From an uncultured Mordavella sp. (GTDB lineage: Bacteria; Bacillota; Clostridia; Lachnospirales; Lachnospiraceae), in NCBI GenBank assembly GCA_902406105.1, contig CABPCP010000056.1, forward strand, positions 1 to 19,819: a stretch of DNA of 19,819 bases. The letters are read 5' to 3'. Positions 1-7,695 of the stretch are shown in pieces. The notes beneath the pieces were generated by a model. It did no database searches, had not been told where the DNA came from, and saw nothing but the letters and a program-made list of their open reading frames with translations. The translations under genes were made by a program, and so were the position numbers. Numbering within the stretch: the first letter of the stretch is position 1; each line of letters begins with the position of its first letter.

Positions 1-25
1 GCCCAAATTGAAAATGCCCTGTCCC
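1..25 (-). repeat. Partial palindromic repeat, copy A (truncated by window edge)
   Basis: Read on the minus strand this is the head GGGACAGGGC, then ATTTTCAAT, then TTGGGC, where the window ends. The same head and linker occur at 4740-4759, and a close version on the minus strand at 941-958, each next to a large GC-rich palindrome. The palindrome of this copy should therefore lie just outside the window. It sits directly 3' of the map stop codon, as copy C sits directly 3' of the recR stop codon. Family identity is seen in the sequence; the missing half is inferred. Confidence 0.75.
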
Positions 26-33
26 TTTTTGTA

Positions 34-843
34 TTAGCAGGTCAAAACTTCGACGCCTGTTTCTGTGATCAGGACCATATATTCAATTTGTGCGGAAAGG
101 CCGTCATCAATCGTATAGACCGTCCAGCCATTTTCTTCATCCACATAGAAATCGGGACTTCCCTCATTGATCATCGGTTCGATGGTGAACATCATGCCGG
201 GAACCAGGACCATTTCGCTTCCTTTAGGGGTAACGTAGCTGACGAAAGGATCTTCATGAAATTCGAGCCCAATCCCATGGCCGCCGATTTCTTCTACAAC
301 GGAATAGCCATTGCGTTGAGCGTGGGTCCAGATGGCATGGGCGATATCACCCAGATGTCCCCAGGGTTTTGCCTGGGCAAGCCCCAGTTCCACACATTCT
401 TTCGTGGTTTGGACCAGTCTTTCTGCCTGGGGAGAGACAGAACCAAGGGTGAACATCCTGGAAGCGTCGGAGAAGTATCCATCTAAAATGGTGGAAACAT
501 CTACATTGATGATATCTCCGTCCTCTAAGAATTCGTGTTCATCGGGAATCCCATGACAGATTACATTGTTGATAGAAGTACACACGCTTTTGGGAAAACC
601 TTCATAGTTCAAAGGCGCGGGAATACCGCCGTGCTGAACGGTAAAATCATAGACGAGCCGGTCGATTTCCGCTGTACTCATACCAATGTGAATATGCTCT
701 GCTACATGGTCGAGAACCGCAGTGTTTAACTTTGCGCTTTTTTTAATAGCTTCAATCTGCTCTGGAGTCTTTAGCAGAGAACGATCGGGAATGATCTCGC
801 CTTTGGCGGCAAGAGACCATAGTTTGATGTCTAATTTGTCCAC
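34..843 (-). CDS. map: Methionine aminopeptidase, type I
   Basis: Cytosolic dinuclear-metal enzyme that removes the initiator methionine from nascent proteins. The 269-residue protein carries all five expected metal ligands: D115 (in NVDVS), D126 (in SDASRM), H189 (in GGHGIG), E222 (in TIEPM) and E254 (in QIEYMVL). H97 (in CHGIP) matches the substrate-binding histidine. An extra stretch of about 25 residues precedes the conserved core, which is somewhat longer than the minimal type I enzyme. The start is the ATG read from 843, with an AGCAGG ribosome site 5-10 bases upstream. The gene diverges from pfkA and is not in the usual ribosomal-protein operon context, so it is probably a stand-alone housekeeping copy; a second copy may exist elsewhere. 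Assignment is very secure. Confidence 0.96.
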   Translation of the reverse strand: MDKLDIKLWSLAAKGEIIPDRSLLKTPEQIEAIKKSAKLNTAVLDHVAEHIHIGMSTAEIDRLVYDFTVQHGGIPAPLNYEGFPKSVCTSINNVICHGIPDEHEFLEDGDIINVDVSTILDGYFSDASRMFTLGSVSPQAERLVQTTKECVELGLAQAKPWGHLGDIAHAIWTHAQRNGYSVVEEIGGHGIGLEFHEDPFVSYVTPKGSEMVLVPGMMFTIEPMINEGSPDFYVDEENGWTVYTIDDGLSAQIEYMVLITETGVEVLTC

Positions 844-882
844 ATGATTACCTGCTTTCTGTAAATAATATTATCGTAGTAT

Positions 883-888
883 ATTATA
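883..888 (-). promoter_or_regulatory. Putative -10 element for map
   Basis: On the minus strand the hexamer TATAAT lies about 40 bases upstream of the map start codon. No good -35 is seen at 17 bases, because that position falls inside the arm of palindromic repeat B. The call rests on the -10 alone. Confidence 0.35.
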
Positions 889-892
889 GCAT

Positions 893-958
893 TATTTTTC
901 ATTTGGGACGGGGGATTTTTAAAAATCCCCCGTCCCAAATGAAAAATACCCTGTCCCC
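893..958 (-). repeat. Palindromic repeat, copy B (56-bp perfect palindrome plus head motif)
   Basis: Positions 893-948 are a perfect inverted repeat with 28-bp arms and centre TTTTT/AAAAA at 920/921. Each arm contains GGGACGGGGGA or its complement. On the minus strand the head GGGGACAGGG (958-949) precedes the palindrome; no head is present on the other side. It lies between the divergent map and pfkA genes, and its outer edge abuts the pfkA -35. The arms differ from copy C by paired changes that keep complementarity. It resembles the mobile REP-type repeats of other bacteria, but I cannot name the family. Confidence 0.85.
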
Positions 959-959
959 A

Positions 960-988
960 TTGTCTCGAATTCAAAAATAAGGTATAAT
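960..988 (+). promoter_or_regulatory. Promoter of the pfkA-dnaX-ybaB-recR run
   Basis: A -35 TTGTCT (960-965), a 17-base spacer and a perfect -10 TATAAT (983-988). Transcription would start near 995, giving a leader of about 45 bases with AGAGGAG at 1025-1031. The -35 begins immediately after repeat copy B. Confidence 0.65.
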
Positions 989-1039
989 TTTACCTGACAA
1001 CTTTTCAGCAATACGGATCAATCAGAGAGGAGTGATCAG

Positions 1040-2116
1040 ATGTTAAGAATGGGAATGTTGACCAGCGGAGGCGACTGCCAAGCGCTGAACGCGGCGATGC
1101 GCGGCGTTGTGAAAGGGCTTTGTTCCAGACGTGATGATGTGGAGATCTATGGCTTTCAGGAAGGTTATAAGGGCTTGATATATTCGAATTTCAAAATGCT
1201 TACGTCAAAGGATTTTTCGGGGATTCTTACATTGGGAGGAACGATTCTTGGAACTTCTCGGCAGCCTTTCAAATTGATGAGAGTACCGGATGAAAATGGC
1301 TTGGACAAGGTGGAAGCTATGAAGCATACTTACCACAAGCTGAACCTGGACTGTCTGGTGGTCTTAGGCGGAAATGGGACTCATAAGACGGCGAATCTTC
1401 TTCGCGAAGAGGGACTGAATGTGATCACTCTTCCAAAGACGATTGACAATGATCTGTGGGGAACGGATATGACTTTTGGATTCCAGAGCGCGGTGGATAT
1501 TGCGACGGATACCATCGACCGAATCCATACTACGGCTACTTCTCACAGCCGTGTGTTTATCATCGAGGTTATGGGCCACAAAGTAGGATGGGTTACGCTC
1601 CACGCGGGAATTGCCGGAGGCGCGGATATCATTCTGCTTCCAGAGATTCCATATGACATCGATGTGATCGCGGATGCGATCAACCGCAGAAAAGCGGCAG
1701 GCAAGCGGTTTACTATTATCGCGGTGGCGGAAGGAGCTATTTCTAAAAAGGATGCGAAGCTTTCCAAGAAAGAGTTGAAAGCAAAGAAGGAAAAAGAGAA
1801 ATATCCGTCTGTCGCGTATGAATTGGCAGAAAGAGTGCAAAAGAAAACGGATCAGGAAGTTCGGATCACCGTGCCGGGACATACCCAGAGGGGCGGTTCT
1901 CCGTGTCCTTATGACCGGGTGCTGGCTACAAGACTTGGAGCGGCCGCGGCGGAAGCGATCTTAGAAGGCGATTTTGGCTGCATGGTTGGAGTATCAAATA
2001 ATAAGATCATCCGTGTTCCCCTTTCGGAGGTGGCAGGAAAATTAAAATATGTAGATCCTGATTCCGAAATCATAAAGGAAGCAAAGCTGACAGGAATCAG
2101 CTTTGGGGATGAATAG
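1040..2116 (+). CDS. pfkA: 6-phosphofructokinase, GGNGT-type
   Basis: Phosphorylates fructose 6-phosphate to fructose 1,6-bisphosphate in glycolysis. The 358-residue protein has the family order: SGGDCQALN (9-17), the GGNGT nucleotide loop (110-114), PKTIDND (132-138) with catalytic base D136, MGH (178-180) and the GHTQRGGSP segment. Two sites deserve note. The usual GGDG aspartate (E. coli D103) is N112, while G113 keeps the glycine that normally marks ATP rather than pyrophosphate use. K133 is the lysine otherwise typical of pyrophosphate-dependent and clade-X enzymes, and MGR is MGH. Donor preference is therefore not safe from sequence alone. Start is the ATG after AGAGGAG. The dnaX gene follows after 23 bases, so the two are probably co-transcribed. 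Confidence 0.9.
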   Translation: MLRMGMLTSGGDCQALNAAMRGVVKGLCSRRDDVEIYGFQEGYKGLIYSNFKMLTSKDFSGILTLGGTILGTSRQPFKLMRVPDENGLDKVEAMKHTYHKLNLDCLVVLGGNGTHKTANLLREEGLNVITLPKTIDNDLWGTDMTFGFQSAVDIATDTIDRIHTTATSHSRVFIIEVMGHKVGWVTLHAGIAGGADIILLPEIPYDIDVIADAINRRKAAGKRFTIIAVAEGAISKKDAKLSKKELKAKKEKEKYPSVAYELAERVQKKTDQEVRITVPGHTQRGGSPCPYDRVLATRLGAAAAEAILEGDFGCMVGVSNNKIIRVPLSEVAGKLKYVDPDSEIIKEAKLTGISFGDE

Positions 2117-2139
2117 AGCATAGAACGGGAGTGTAGAAA

Positions 2140-3732
2140 ATGTCATACATGGCCTTGTACCGGAAATTTAGGCCGGATGAATTTGCAGACGTAAAAGGGC
2201 AGGATGCCATTGTTAAGACTTTAAAGAATCAAATCAAGTCAGACCGTATCGGACATGCGTATCTCTTCTGCGGAACCCGCGGAACAGGGAAAACAACGGT
2301 GGCCAAGATATTCGCGAAAGCGGTGAATTGTGAACATCCTGTGGATGGGAGTCCCTGCGGAGAGTGCGAGACATGCCGAAGTATTGCCGCGGGAACATCC
2401 ATGAATGTGATCGAGATTGACGCGGCTTCCAATAATGGCGTGGATAATATCCGGGAGATCCGGGAAGAAGTGGCTTACCGGCCGACCGAAGGCAGGTATA
2501 AAGTTTATATCATTGACGAAGTGCATATGCTTTCCATAGGGGCGTTTAACGCGCTTCTTAAGACGCTGGAGGAGCCGCCGGAATATGTAATCTTTATCCT
2601 GGCCACCACAGAGTCTAACAAAATCCCGGTCACCATCTTAAGCCGGTGCCAGCGGTATGATTTTAAACGGATTTCCATTGATACTATTGCCGATAGGCTG
2701 AGAGAATTGATCGACAAAGAGCAGTGGGATGTCGAAGATAAGGCGGTCCGCTATCTGGCTCGGATGGCGGACGGCTCTATGCGAGACGCCCTGAGTCTTC
2801 TGGATCAGTGCGCGGCATTTTATATCGGAGAAACCCTTACTTATGACCATGTACTGGAAGTGCTGGGGGCAGTAGATACGGAAGTGTTCAGCCGGCTGCT
2901 GCGGCAGCTGCTGGATATGGATGTGCAAAAGGTTGTGGAGACAGTGGATGAATTGGTGATGCAAGGGCGGGATATTTCTCAGCTTTCCGCGGATTTCACC
3001 TGGTATCTCAGAAATCTTTTGCTGGTAAGCAGTTCCGATGAAATGGAAGATGTGCTGGATATGTCAACAGAAAACCTAGCCCGCTTAAAAGAAGAGGCGG
3101 ATATGGTAGATATGGATACCCTGCTCCATTATATCCGGGTTTTTTCCGATCTGACGGGCCAGTTAAGGTATGCGGCTCAGAAACGGGTGCTGCTGGAGGT
3201 AGCGCTGATCAAACTGTGCAGACCAGCTATGGAAACCCGGCAGGATGCGCTTCTGGACCGGATTCGGGCGGTGGAGAAGCAGTTGGAGGAAGGAGTAATG
3301 CTGCGGCCGGCACGTCAAGACCAGGCAGCTGGCGGGTATTTATCGGAAGAGTCGGACGGACTTCCGGCGGGAAAGACACAGGCAGCGAAACCCCAGCTTC
3401 CCAAGGCATTAAACGAAGACGTAAAAGCAGTGGCGAAAGACTTCCGCGGTTTCCTAAATGCTGCCTCGCCAATGCTGCGAACATATTTGAAGCAGGCGCG
3501 GCTGAGCGCCGGGGAAGGGAATCGGCTTTTGATCGTTCTCCCCGATGAGCTGAGCGCCAGTGTGGTTGGCAGTCAGGAACATAAAGAGGAAATCGAGCAC
3601 CTGATCGCGGAGAAAACAGGCAAAGAGATTCAGGTGGAAATCCGCTGCCTGGAAGAAGGCAGGCGGTTTGAAGATCATTTTATAGATCTTGAAAGCTTGA
3701 TCAATATGGAAATCACGGTGGAAGACGAATAA
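2140..3732 (+). CDS. dnaX: DNA polymerase III subunits gamma and tau
   Basis: AAA+ clamp-loader ATPase that loads the sliding clamp and, as tau, ties polymerases together at the replication fork. Residues 1-10 carry the family opening [10 protein letters not shown]. The Walker A loop GTRGTGKT is at 45-52, the zinc cysteines are C64, C73, C76 and C79, Walker B DEVH is at 116-119, sensor LATTE at 144-148 and the SRC arginine finger at 158-160. A variable linker (about 365-425) leads to a C-terminal tau-like region. At 530 residues it is normal for a firmicute. I saw no clear slippery heptamer for a programmed gamma frameshift. The ribosome site is GGGAG at 2127-2131. The order dnaX-ybaB-recR is a classic conserved arrangement. 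Confidence 0.95.
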   Translation: MSYMALYRKFRPDEFADVKGQDAIVKTLKNQIKSDRIGHAYLFCGTRGTGKTTVAKIFAKAVNCEHPVDGSPCGECETCRSIAAGTSMNVIEIDAASNNGVDNIREIREEVAYRPTEGRYKVYIIDEVHMLSIGAFNALLKTLEEPPEYVIFILATTESNKIPVTILSRCQRYDFKRISIDTIADRLRELIDKEQWDVEDKAVRYLARMADGSMRDALSLLDQCAAFYIGETLTYDHVLEVLGAVDTEVFSRLLRQLLDMDVQKVVETVDELVMQGRDISQLSADFTWYLRNLLLVSSSDEMEDVLDMSTENLARLKEEADMVDMDTLLHYIRVFSDLTGQLRYAAQKRVLLEVALIKLCRPAMETRQDALLDRIRAVEKQLEEGVMLRPARQDQAAGGYLSEESDGLPAGKTQAAKPQLPKALNEDVKAVAKDFRGFLNAASPMLRTYLKQARLSAGEGNRLLIVLPDELSASVVGSQEHKEEIEHLIAEKTGKEIQVEIRCLEEGRRFEDHFIDLESLINMEITVEDE

Positions 3733-3770
3733 GGATTCCGCCGGTATCAGAAATAGAAGGGAGATTAAAC

Positions 3771-4124
3771 ATGGCAAAAAGAGGAGGATTCCCAGGCGGC
3801 GGAATGCCGGGAAACATGGCAAATCTAATGAAGCAGGCGCAGAAAATGCAGCGCCAGATGGAAGAGCAGGCAAAGGAAATGGAGACAAAAGAATTTACGG
3901 CTGCCGCTGGCGGCGGAGCGGTAGAGGTAACAGTCTCTGGGGCAAGAAAAATCTTGAAAGTAAAGCTGGCGGAAGAAGCGGTAGATCCAGATGATGTGGA
4001 AATGCTGGAGGATATGATCGTGGCAGCGGTCAATGAAGCGCTAGAAAAAGTAGAGGCAGAATCCGCCTCAGCGATGTCCAAATTCACCGGCGGCATGGGC
4101 GGCGGAATGCCGGGATTGTTTTAG
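3771..4124 (+). CDS. ybaB: YbaB/EbfC family nucleoid-associated protein
   Basis: Small DNA-binding protein of 117 residues, thought in other bacteria to act in nucleoid organisation and perhaps recombination with RecR. The N-terminal region is rich in glycine and methionine ([12 protein letters not shown]). It is followed by a long amphipathic helix with the family pattern [14 protein letters not shown] (about 21-34) and the core [17 protein letters not shown]. The C-terminus is again glycine-rich. The start follows the ribosome site AGAAGGGAG. It lies 38 bases after dnaX and 15 before recR, as in most firmicutes. Family assignment is firm; the precise role is only known from relatives. Confidence 0.93.
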   Translation: MAKRGGFPGGGMPGNMANLMKQAQKMQRQMEEQAKEMETKEFTAAAGGGAVEVTVSGARKILKVKLAEEAVDPDDVEMLEDMIVAAVNEALEKVEAESASAMSKFTGGMGGGMPGLF

Positions 4125-4139
4125 CGGGAGCGGATAAGC

Positions 4140-4736
4140 ATGGAATATTATAGCAGCCAGATTGGGAAATTGATCGAAGAACTTTCGTGTCTTCCCGGAA
4201 TTGGAACAAAGTCAGCGGCAAGGCTGGCTTTTCACTTGATACACATGCCAAAAGAGGATGTCAAACGTCTGGCGGACACTATGGTAGAAGCAAGGGAGAA
4301 TGTGAGATACTGCAAAGAGTGCTGCACATTGACAGACCAGGAGATCTGCCCGATCTGCAGTAATCCGGCCAGAGATCATAAGACAATTATGGTAGTGGAA
4401 AATACAAGAGATCTTGCGGCCTATGAGAAGACCGGAAGATATGAAGGCGTTTACCATGTGCTTCACGGGGCGATTTCTCCGATGCTGGGCATCGGACCGG
4501 AAGATATCCGGCTAAAAGAACTGATCACCCGTTTGGAAGGAGAGGTGGAGGAAGTCATCATTGCCACAAACTCCAGTCTTGAGGGAGAGACAACCGCAAT
4601 GTATATCAGCAAACTGATCAAGCCTACAGGGATCAAAGTCAGCAGGATCGCAAGCGGCGTGCCGGTAGGCGGGGATTTGGAGTATATTGATGAAGTAACC
4701 CTGCTCCGGGCGTTGGAAGGGCGGACAGAACTTTAA
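4140..4736 (+). CDS. recR: Recombination mediator RecR
   Basis: Works with RecO (and RecF) to load RecA on single-stranded DNA at gaps. The 198-residue protein has the normal family length. It shows a helix-hairpin-helix ([16 protein letters not shown], 18-33), a four-cysteine zinc site (C58, C61, C70, C73), a Toprim fold starting at VVENTRDL (85-92), and the conserved [19 protein letters not shown]-terminal segment. A weak GGGAGCGG ribosome site precedes the ATG, and translation may be coupled to ybaB. The stop codon is followed after three bases by palindromic repeat copy C. Confidence 0.96.
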   Translation: MEYYSSQIGKLIEELSCLPGIGTKSAARLAFHLIHMPKEDVKRLADTMVEARENVRYCKECCTLTDQEICPICSNPARDHKTIMVVENTRDLAAYEKTGRYEGVYHVLHGAISPMLGIGPEDIRLKELITRLEGEVEEVIIATNSSLEGETTAMYISKLIKPTGIKVSRIASGVPVGGDLEYIDEVTLLRALEGRTEL

Positions 4737-4739
4737 AAA

Positions 4740-4793
4740 GGGACAGGGCATTTTCAATCGGGGCCGGGGGATTTTTAAAAATCCCCCGGCCCC
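4740..4793 (+). repeat. Palindromic repeat, copy C
   Basis: Head GGGACAGGGC (4740-4749), linker ATTTTCAATC, then a perfect 34-bp palindrome at 4760-4793 centred on TTTTT/AAAAA. It fills the gap between recR and the LacI-family gene, ending 15 bases before that gene's ATG and just before its ribosome site AAAGGA. It lacks a trailing T-run, so it is not a typical intrinsic terminator, although the hairpin could affect either mRNA. Confidence 0.85.
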
Positions 4794-4808
4794 AACGAAA
4801 GGAACAGT

Positions 4809-5906
4809 ATGAACAAGAAGAAAGTTACATCTACAGATATTGCCAAAGCGGCCGGCGTCTCTCAATCTACGGTGTCTATGATTCTGAACCGGAAGTATAA
4901 CGTTTCGTTTTCAAAAGATACCATTGAAAGGGTAGAGGCCGCGGCCAAGGAACTGGGATATGTCCCGCAGAAACGAAAGACCCGAAAGGAGAGTAAGAAG
5001 GAAAAGCTGTTGGTGGTTTTTTGTTCTAATCTGACAAACCCTTATTATGTCATGCTTCTGCAGGGGATTGAATCACGGGCGAAGGAGCAGGGATTTGGCC
5101 TGTTTGTCTGCAATACCCAGAGAGATTTGAAGATGGAAGAATGGTATTTGAAATTGATGTGGTCTCTGCGCCCTTTGGGGATCATCTATACCTGCAATCC
5201 CAGTCACTGCTTCATGGGTATGGTGCGGGAACTGGCCGAGCATATCCCTGTGGCGGTGGTAAACAACCAAAACGAGAAGCTGGATGTAGATGCGGTAGAG
5301 TTGGATAATTCCAAGCTGGGGCGGCTGATGGCAAGACATCTGCTGGAATTGGGGCATAGGCGGGTGGCCTATGTGGCGCCTCCGCTTACCACCCGTCAGA
5401 AACAGCGCTCCAAGCGGGTGGAGGGCTTCCTGAAAGAATTTGGAGAGGCGGGACTAAAAGATCAAGTGATCATCAAGGCGGCCAAAGAAGAAATGGACCA
5501 GAATATCGCACATATCGACTCTGAATATAAGATTGGCTATGAATTGACGAAAGAACTCCTGGAAGAAGCTAAGGATATTACAGCGATCGTGGGGCTGAAC
5601 GATATGATTGCTTTTGGAATTCTGGATGCGCTGCAAGAAGCAAAATTAAAAGTGCCGGGCGATATCTCGGTGATGGGATGTGACAATACGCTGTTTGCCC
5701 GAATGCATAAAGTATCCTTAACTACGATCGAACATTTTGTAATCTTTAAGGGCAGAGATGCCTGTGATATCATCATGAAGAAAATTGCCTCCCATAACGC
5801 GAAATATTCCGATATTGAACCGATCAGCACCTATCACGTAGAATATGAGCCTAAATTGATCGTGCGGGGTACCACTTCCTACCCAAGAAGACGAAAGAAA
5901 AAATAA
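4809..5906 (+). CDS. LacI-family transcriptional regulator
   Basis: A 365-residue DNA-binding regulator. The N-terminal helix-turn-helix (STDIAKAAGVSQSTVSMILN, about 8-27) and hinge helix region (about 47-56) are followed by a periplasmic-binding-protein-like sensor domain (about 65-350) with family landmarks VVFCSNLTNPYY, AIVGLNDMIAFGILDALQ and the closing KLIVRGTT. The C-terminus is a short basic tail (RRRKKK). The ligand cannot be read from the sequence. Its place directly upstream of transaldolase and transketolase genes suggests control of pentose or sugar-phosphate metabolism; this is inference. The ribosome site AAAGGA is right after repeat C, and no separate promoter is evident, so it may be co-transcribed with recR. 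Confidence 0.9.
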   Translation: MNKKKVTSTDIAKAAGVSQSTVSMILNRKYNVSFSKDTIERVEAAAKELGYVPQKRKTRKESKKEKLLVVFCSNLTNPYYVMLLQGIESRAKEQGFGLFVCNTQRDLKMEEWYLKLMWSLRPLGIIYTCNPSHCFMGMVRELAEHIPVAVVNNQNEKLDVDAVELDNSKLGRLMARHLLELGHRRVAYVAPPLTTRQKQRSKRVEGFLKEFGEAGLKDQVIIKAAKEEMDQNIAHIDSEYKIGYELTKELLEEAKDITAIVGLNDMIAFGILDALQEAKLKVPGDISVMGCDNTLFARMHKVSLTTIEHFVIFKGRDACDIIMKKIASHNAKYSDIEPISTYHVEYEPKLIVRGTTSYPRRRKKK

Positions 5907-6090
5907 AATTAATGTATTTGAAACAATTATTATTAATAATTTTGCCTTTTTGAAGACTAGAAGAAAGCAAGTAAAGAAAAATAAAGAAAAAAGATTTAAT
6001 AAAAAGTAAAGTCTAGGAAAATGTTTCGTTAGGAGGATTAATAATTTGAATTTATGAGTTGTGAAAATTATTAATAAAAGCAGGGCGCTA
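5907..6090 (+). other. AT-rich, purine-rich intergenic stretch with ATTAATAA-type dyads
   Basis: No gene is seen here. The stretch holds a perfect 12-bp dyad (ATTATTAATAAT, 5929-5940), a 10-bp dyad with the same core (TTATTAATAA, 6068-6077), a partial copy near 6037-6045, and a purine-rich tract (5958-5990). An AGGAGG at 6031-6036 is followed only by three-codon or six-codon frames. It is much more AT-rich than its neighbours and may hold regulator-binding sites upstream of the fsa promoter, but nothing proves this. Confidence 0.4.
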
Positions 6091-6120
6091 TTGACCGTTT
6101 CCAGGATTTTGAGATATAAT
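6091..6120 (+). promoter_or_regulatory. Promoter of the transaldolase-transketolase operon
   Basis: A -35 TTGACC (6091-6096), an 18-base spacer and a perfect -10 TATAAT (6115-6120), placing the transcription start about 60 bases before the fsa ATG. The LacI-family gene lies just upstream, so it is a natural candidate regulator; no clear LacI-type operator with a central CG was found. Confidence 0.7.
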
Positions 6121-6185
6121 TTTAGTATACGAGAATCAGAAAAATGCTAATAAGAAGTATCAACAAATCAAAGGAGGAACGAAAC

Positions 6186-6839
6186 ATGAAATTTTTCATC
6201 GACACAGCCAAGGTGGAAGACATCAAAAAGGCGAACGATATGGGTGTCATCTGCGGCGTGACGACGAATCCCTCTCTGATCGCAAAAGAGGGAAGAGTAT
6301 TTGAGGAAGTGATCGCGGAAATCGCTTCTATCGTGGATGGGCCGATCAGCGGCGAAGTAAAAGCCACGACTACAGATGCGGAAGGAATGATCAAGGAAGG
6401 CAGGGAGATCGCTAAGATTCATCCGAATATGGTTGTTAAAATCCCAATGACAGCAGAAGGGCTGAAAGCCTGCCATCAGCTGTCTAAGGAAGGGATCAAG
6501 ACCAATGTGACCTTGATATTTACGGCAAATCAGGCGCTGCTGGCAGCGAGGGCGGGAGCGGCGTATGTTTCTCCGTTCCTGGGACGTCTGGATGATATTT
6601 CTGTCAGAGGAACAGATCTGATCGCAGAGATCGCGGAGATTTTCGCGGTTGCCGGAATCGAAACAGAGATTATTGCGGCAAGTATCCGCCATCCTATGCA
6701 TGTGACCGACTGTGCGCTGGCAGGAGCAGATATCGCTACAGTTCCATACGCGGTGATCGAGAAGATGGTGAAACATCCGTTGACAGACATCGGGATTGAG
6801 AAATTCCAGGCAGATTACAAAGCGGTATTTGGAGAATAA
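6186..6839 (+). CDS. fsa: Transaldolase, small FSA/TalC-type subfamily
   Basis: A 217-residue TIM-barrel class I aldolase of the transaldolase / fructose-6-phosphate aldolase family. The Schiff-base lysine is K85 in VVKIPMT; GVTTNPS (24-30) is the family N-terminal signature. Two positions known to separate the activities read E57 (Q in E. coli FSA) and F131 (Y in E. coli FSA). Both match transaldolases, so transfer of dihydroxyacetone between sugar phosphates is more likely than aldolase cleavage. Co-location with transketolase supports this. The start was set at the ATG after AAAGGAGG (6170-6177); an in-frame ATG at 6144 has no ribosome site and adds a non-conserved 14-residue extension. 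Confidence 0.92.
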   Translation: MKFFIDTAKVEDIKKANDMGVICGVTTNPSLIAKEGRVFEEVIAEIASIVDGPISGEVKATTTDAEGMIKEGREIAKIHPNMVVKIPMTAEGLKACHQLSKEGIKTNVTLIFTANQALLAARAGAAYVSPFLGRLDDISVRGTDLIAEIAEIFAVAGIETEIIAASIRHPMHVTDCALAGADIATVPYAVIEKMVKHPLTDIGIEKFQADYKAVFGE

Positions 6840-6858
6840 GTATTTCAGGAGGAACACT

Positions 6859-7695
6859 ATGAACAAATTAGAATTGATGAAGATGGCAAATGAAGTCCGC
6901 AAGGGCGCTGTCACAGCAGTTTACAGCGCAAAATCAGGACATCCGGGCGGCTCATTGTCCGCGGCGGATATTTATACATATCTGTATTTTGAAGAAATGA
7001 ATATTGATCCAAAGGATCCAAAGAAACCAGACCGTGACCGGTTCGTTCTTTCCAAGGGGCACACAGCGCCGGGATATTATGCGACCCTGGCCAATAGGGG
7101 ATTCTTCCCGGTAGAGGATCTGAAGACCCTTCGGAAGGTTGGCTCCTATCTGCAGGGCCATCCGGATATGAAGCACATTCCTGGTGTGGATATGTCCAGC
7201 GGATCCTTGGGACAGGGGATCTCCGCGGCAGTAGGAATGGCTATCTCCGCTAAACTTTCTGGTGATGCTTACCGAGTATATACTCTGGTGGGAGACGGTG
7301 AGATCCAGGAAGGTCAGGTATGGGAAGCGGCTATGCTGGCAGGACACAGGAAATTGGACAACCTGGTAGTGATCGTGGACAATAACAACCTGCAGATCGA
7401 TGGACCCATCGACGAAGTGAACTCCCCGTATCCGATCGATAAGAAATTCGAGGCATTTAATTTCCATGTGATCAACATTGACGGACATGATTTTGAGGCC
7501 ATAGACGCAGCCTTCAAAGAGGCAAGGCAGACCAAAGGCCAGCCGACGGCGATCATCGCGAAAACGGTGAAAGGAAAGGGCGTATCCTTTATGGAGAATC
7601 AGGCTTCCTGGCATGGAGCCGCGCCAAATGATGAACAGTATAAGACCGCAATGGAAGATTTGGAGAAAGTAGGTGAAGCATTATGTCAGAAGTAA
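6859..7695 (+). CDS. Transketolase, N-terminal subunit
   Basis: First half of a split transketolase (278 residues) that binds the pyrophosphate end of thiamine diphosphate and interconverts sugar phosphates in the non-oxidative pentose-phosphate pathway. Seen are SGHPGGSLS (H28), LSKGHTAPGYYA and the thiamine diphosphate motif starting GDGE (145-148) and ending DNNN (174-177). The ATG at 6859 follows CAGGAGG; an in-frame ATG at 6796 lies inside fsa and is rejected. The gene overlaps the second subunit by 13 bases, which indicates coupled translation of the two chains. Confidence 0.94.
   Translation: MNKLELMKMANEVRKGAVTAVYSAKSGHPGGSLSAADIYTYLYFEEMNIDPKDPKKPDRDRFVLSKGHTAPGYYATLANRGFFPVEDLKTLRKVGSYLQGHPDMKHIPGVDMSSGSLGQGISAAVGMAISAKLSGDAYRVYTLVGDGEIQEGQVWEAAMLAGHRKLDNLVVIVDNNNLQIDGPIDEVNSPYPIDKKFEAFNFHVINIDGHDFEAIDAAFKEARQTKGQPTAIIAKTVKGKGVSFMENQASWHGAAPNDEQYKTAMEDLEKVGEALCQK

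Noticed and set aside
2140..3732. Programmed frameshift making a short gamma form of DnaX
   Set aside because: I saw no A-rich slippery heptamer with a downstream hairpin in the expected part of the gene.
893..4793. Palindromic repeats as CRISPR or as intrinsic terminators
   Set aside because: The copies are kilobases apart with no regular spacers, and the palindromes lack a 3' T-run.
6144..6188. Earlier in-frame ATG for the transaldolase gene
   Set aside because: It has no ribosome site and adds 14 residues not seen in the family; ATG 6186 follows AAAGGAGG and begins the conserved MKFFIDTA.
6796..6858. Earlier in-frame ATG for transketolase N-subunit
   Set aside because: It lies inside fsa in another frame, and the ATG at 6859 has a strong CAGGAGG.
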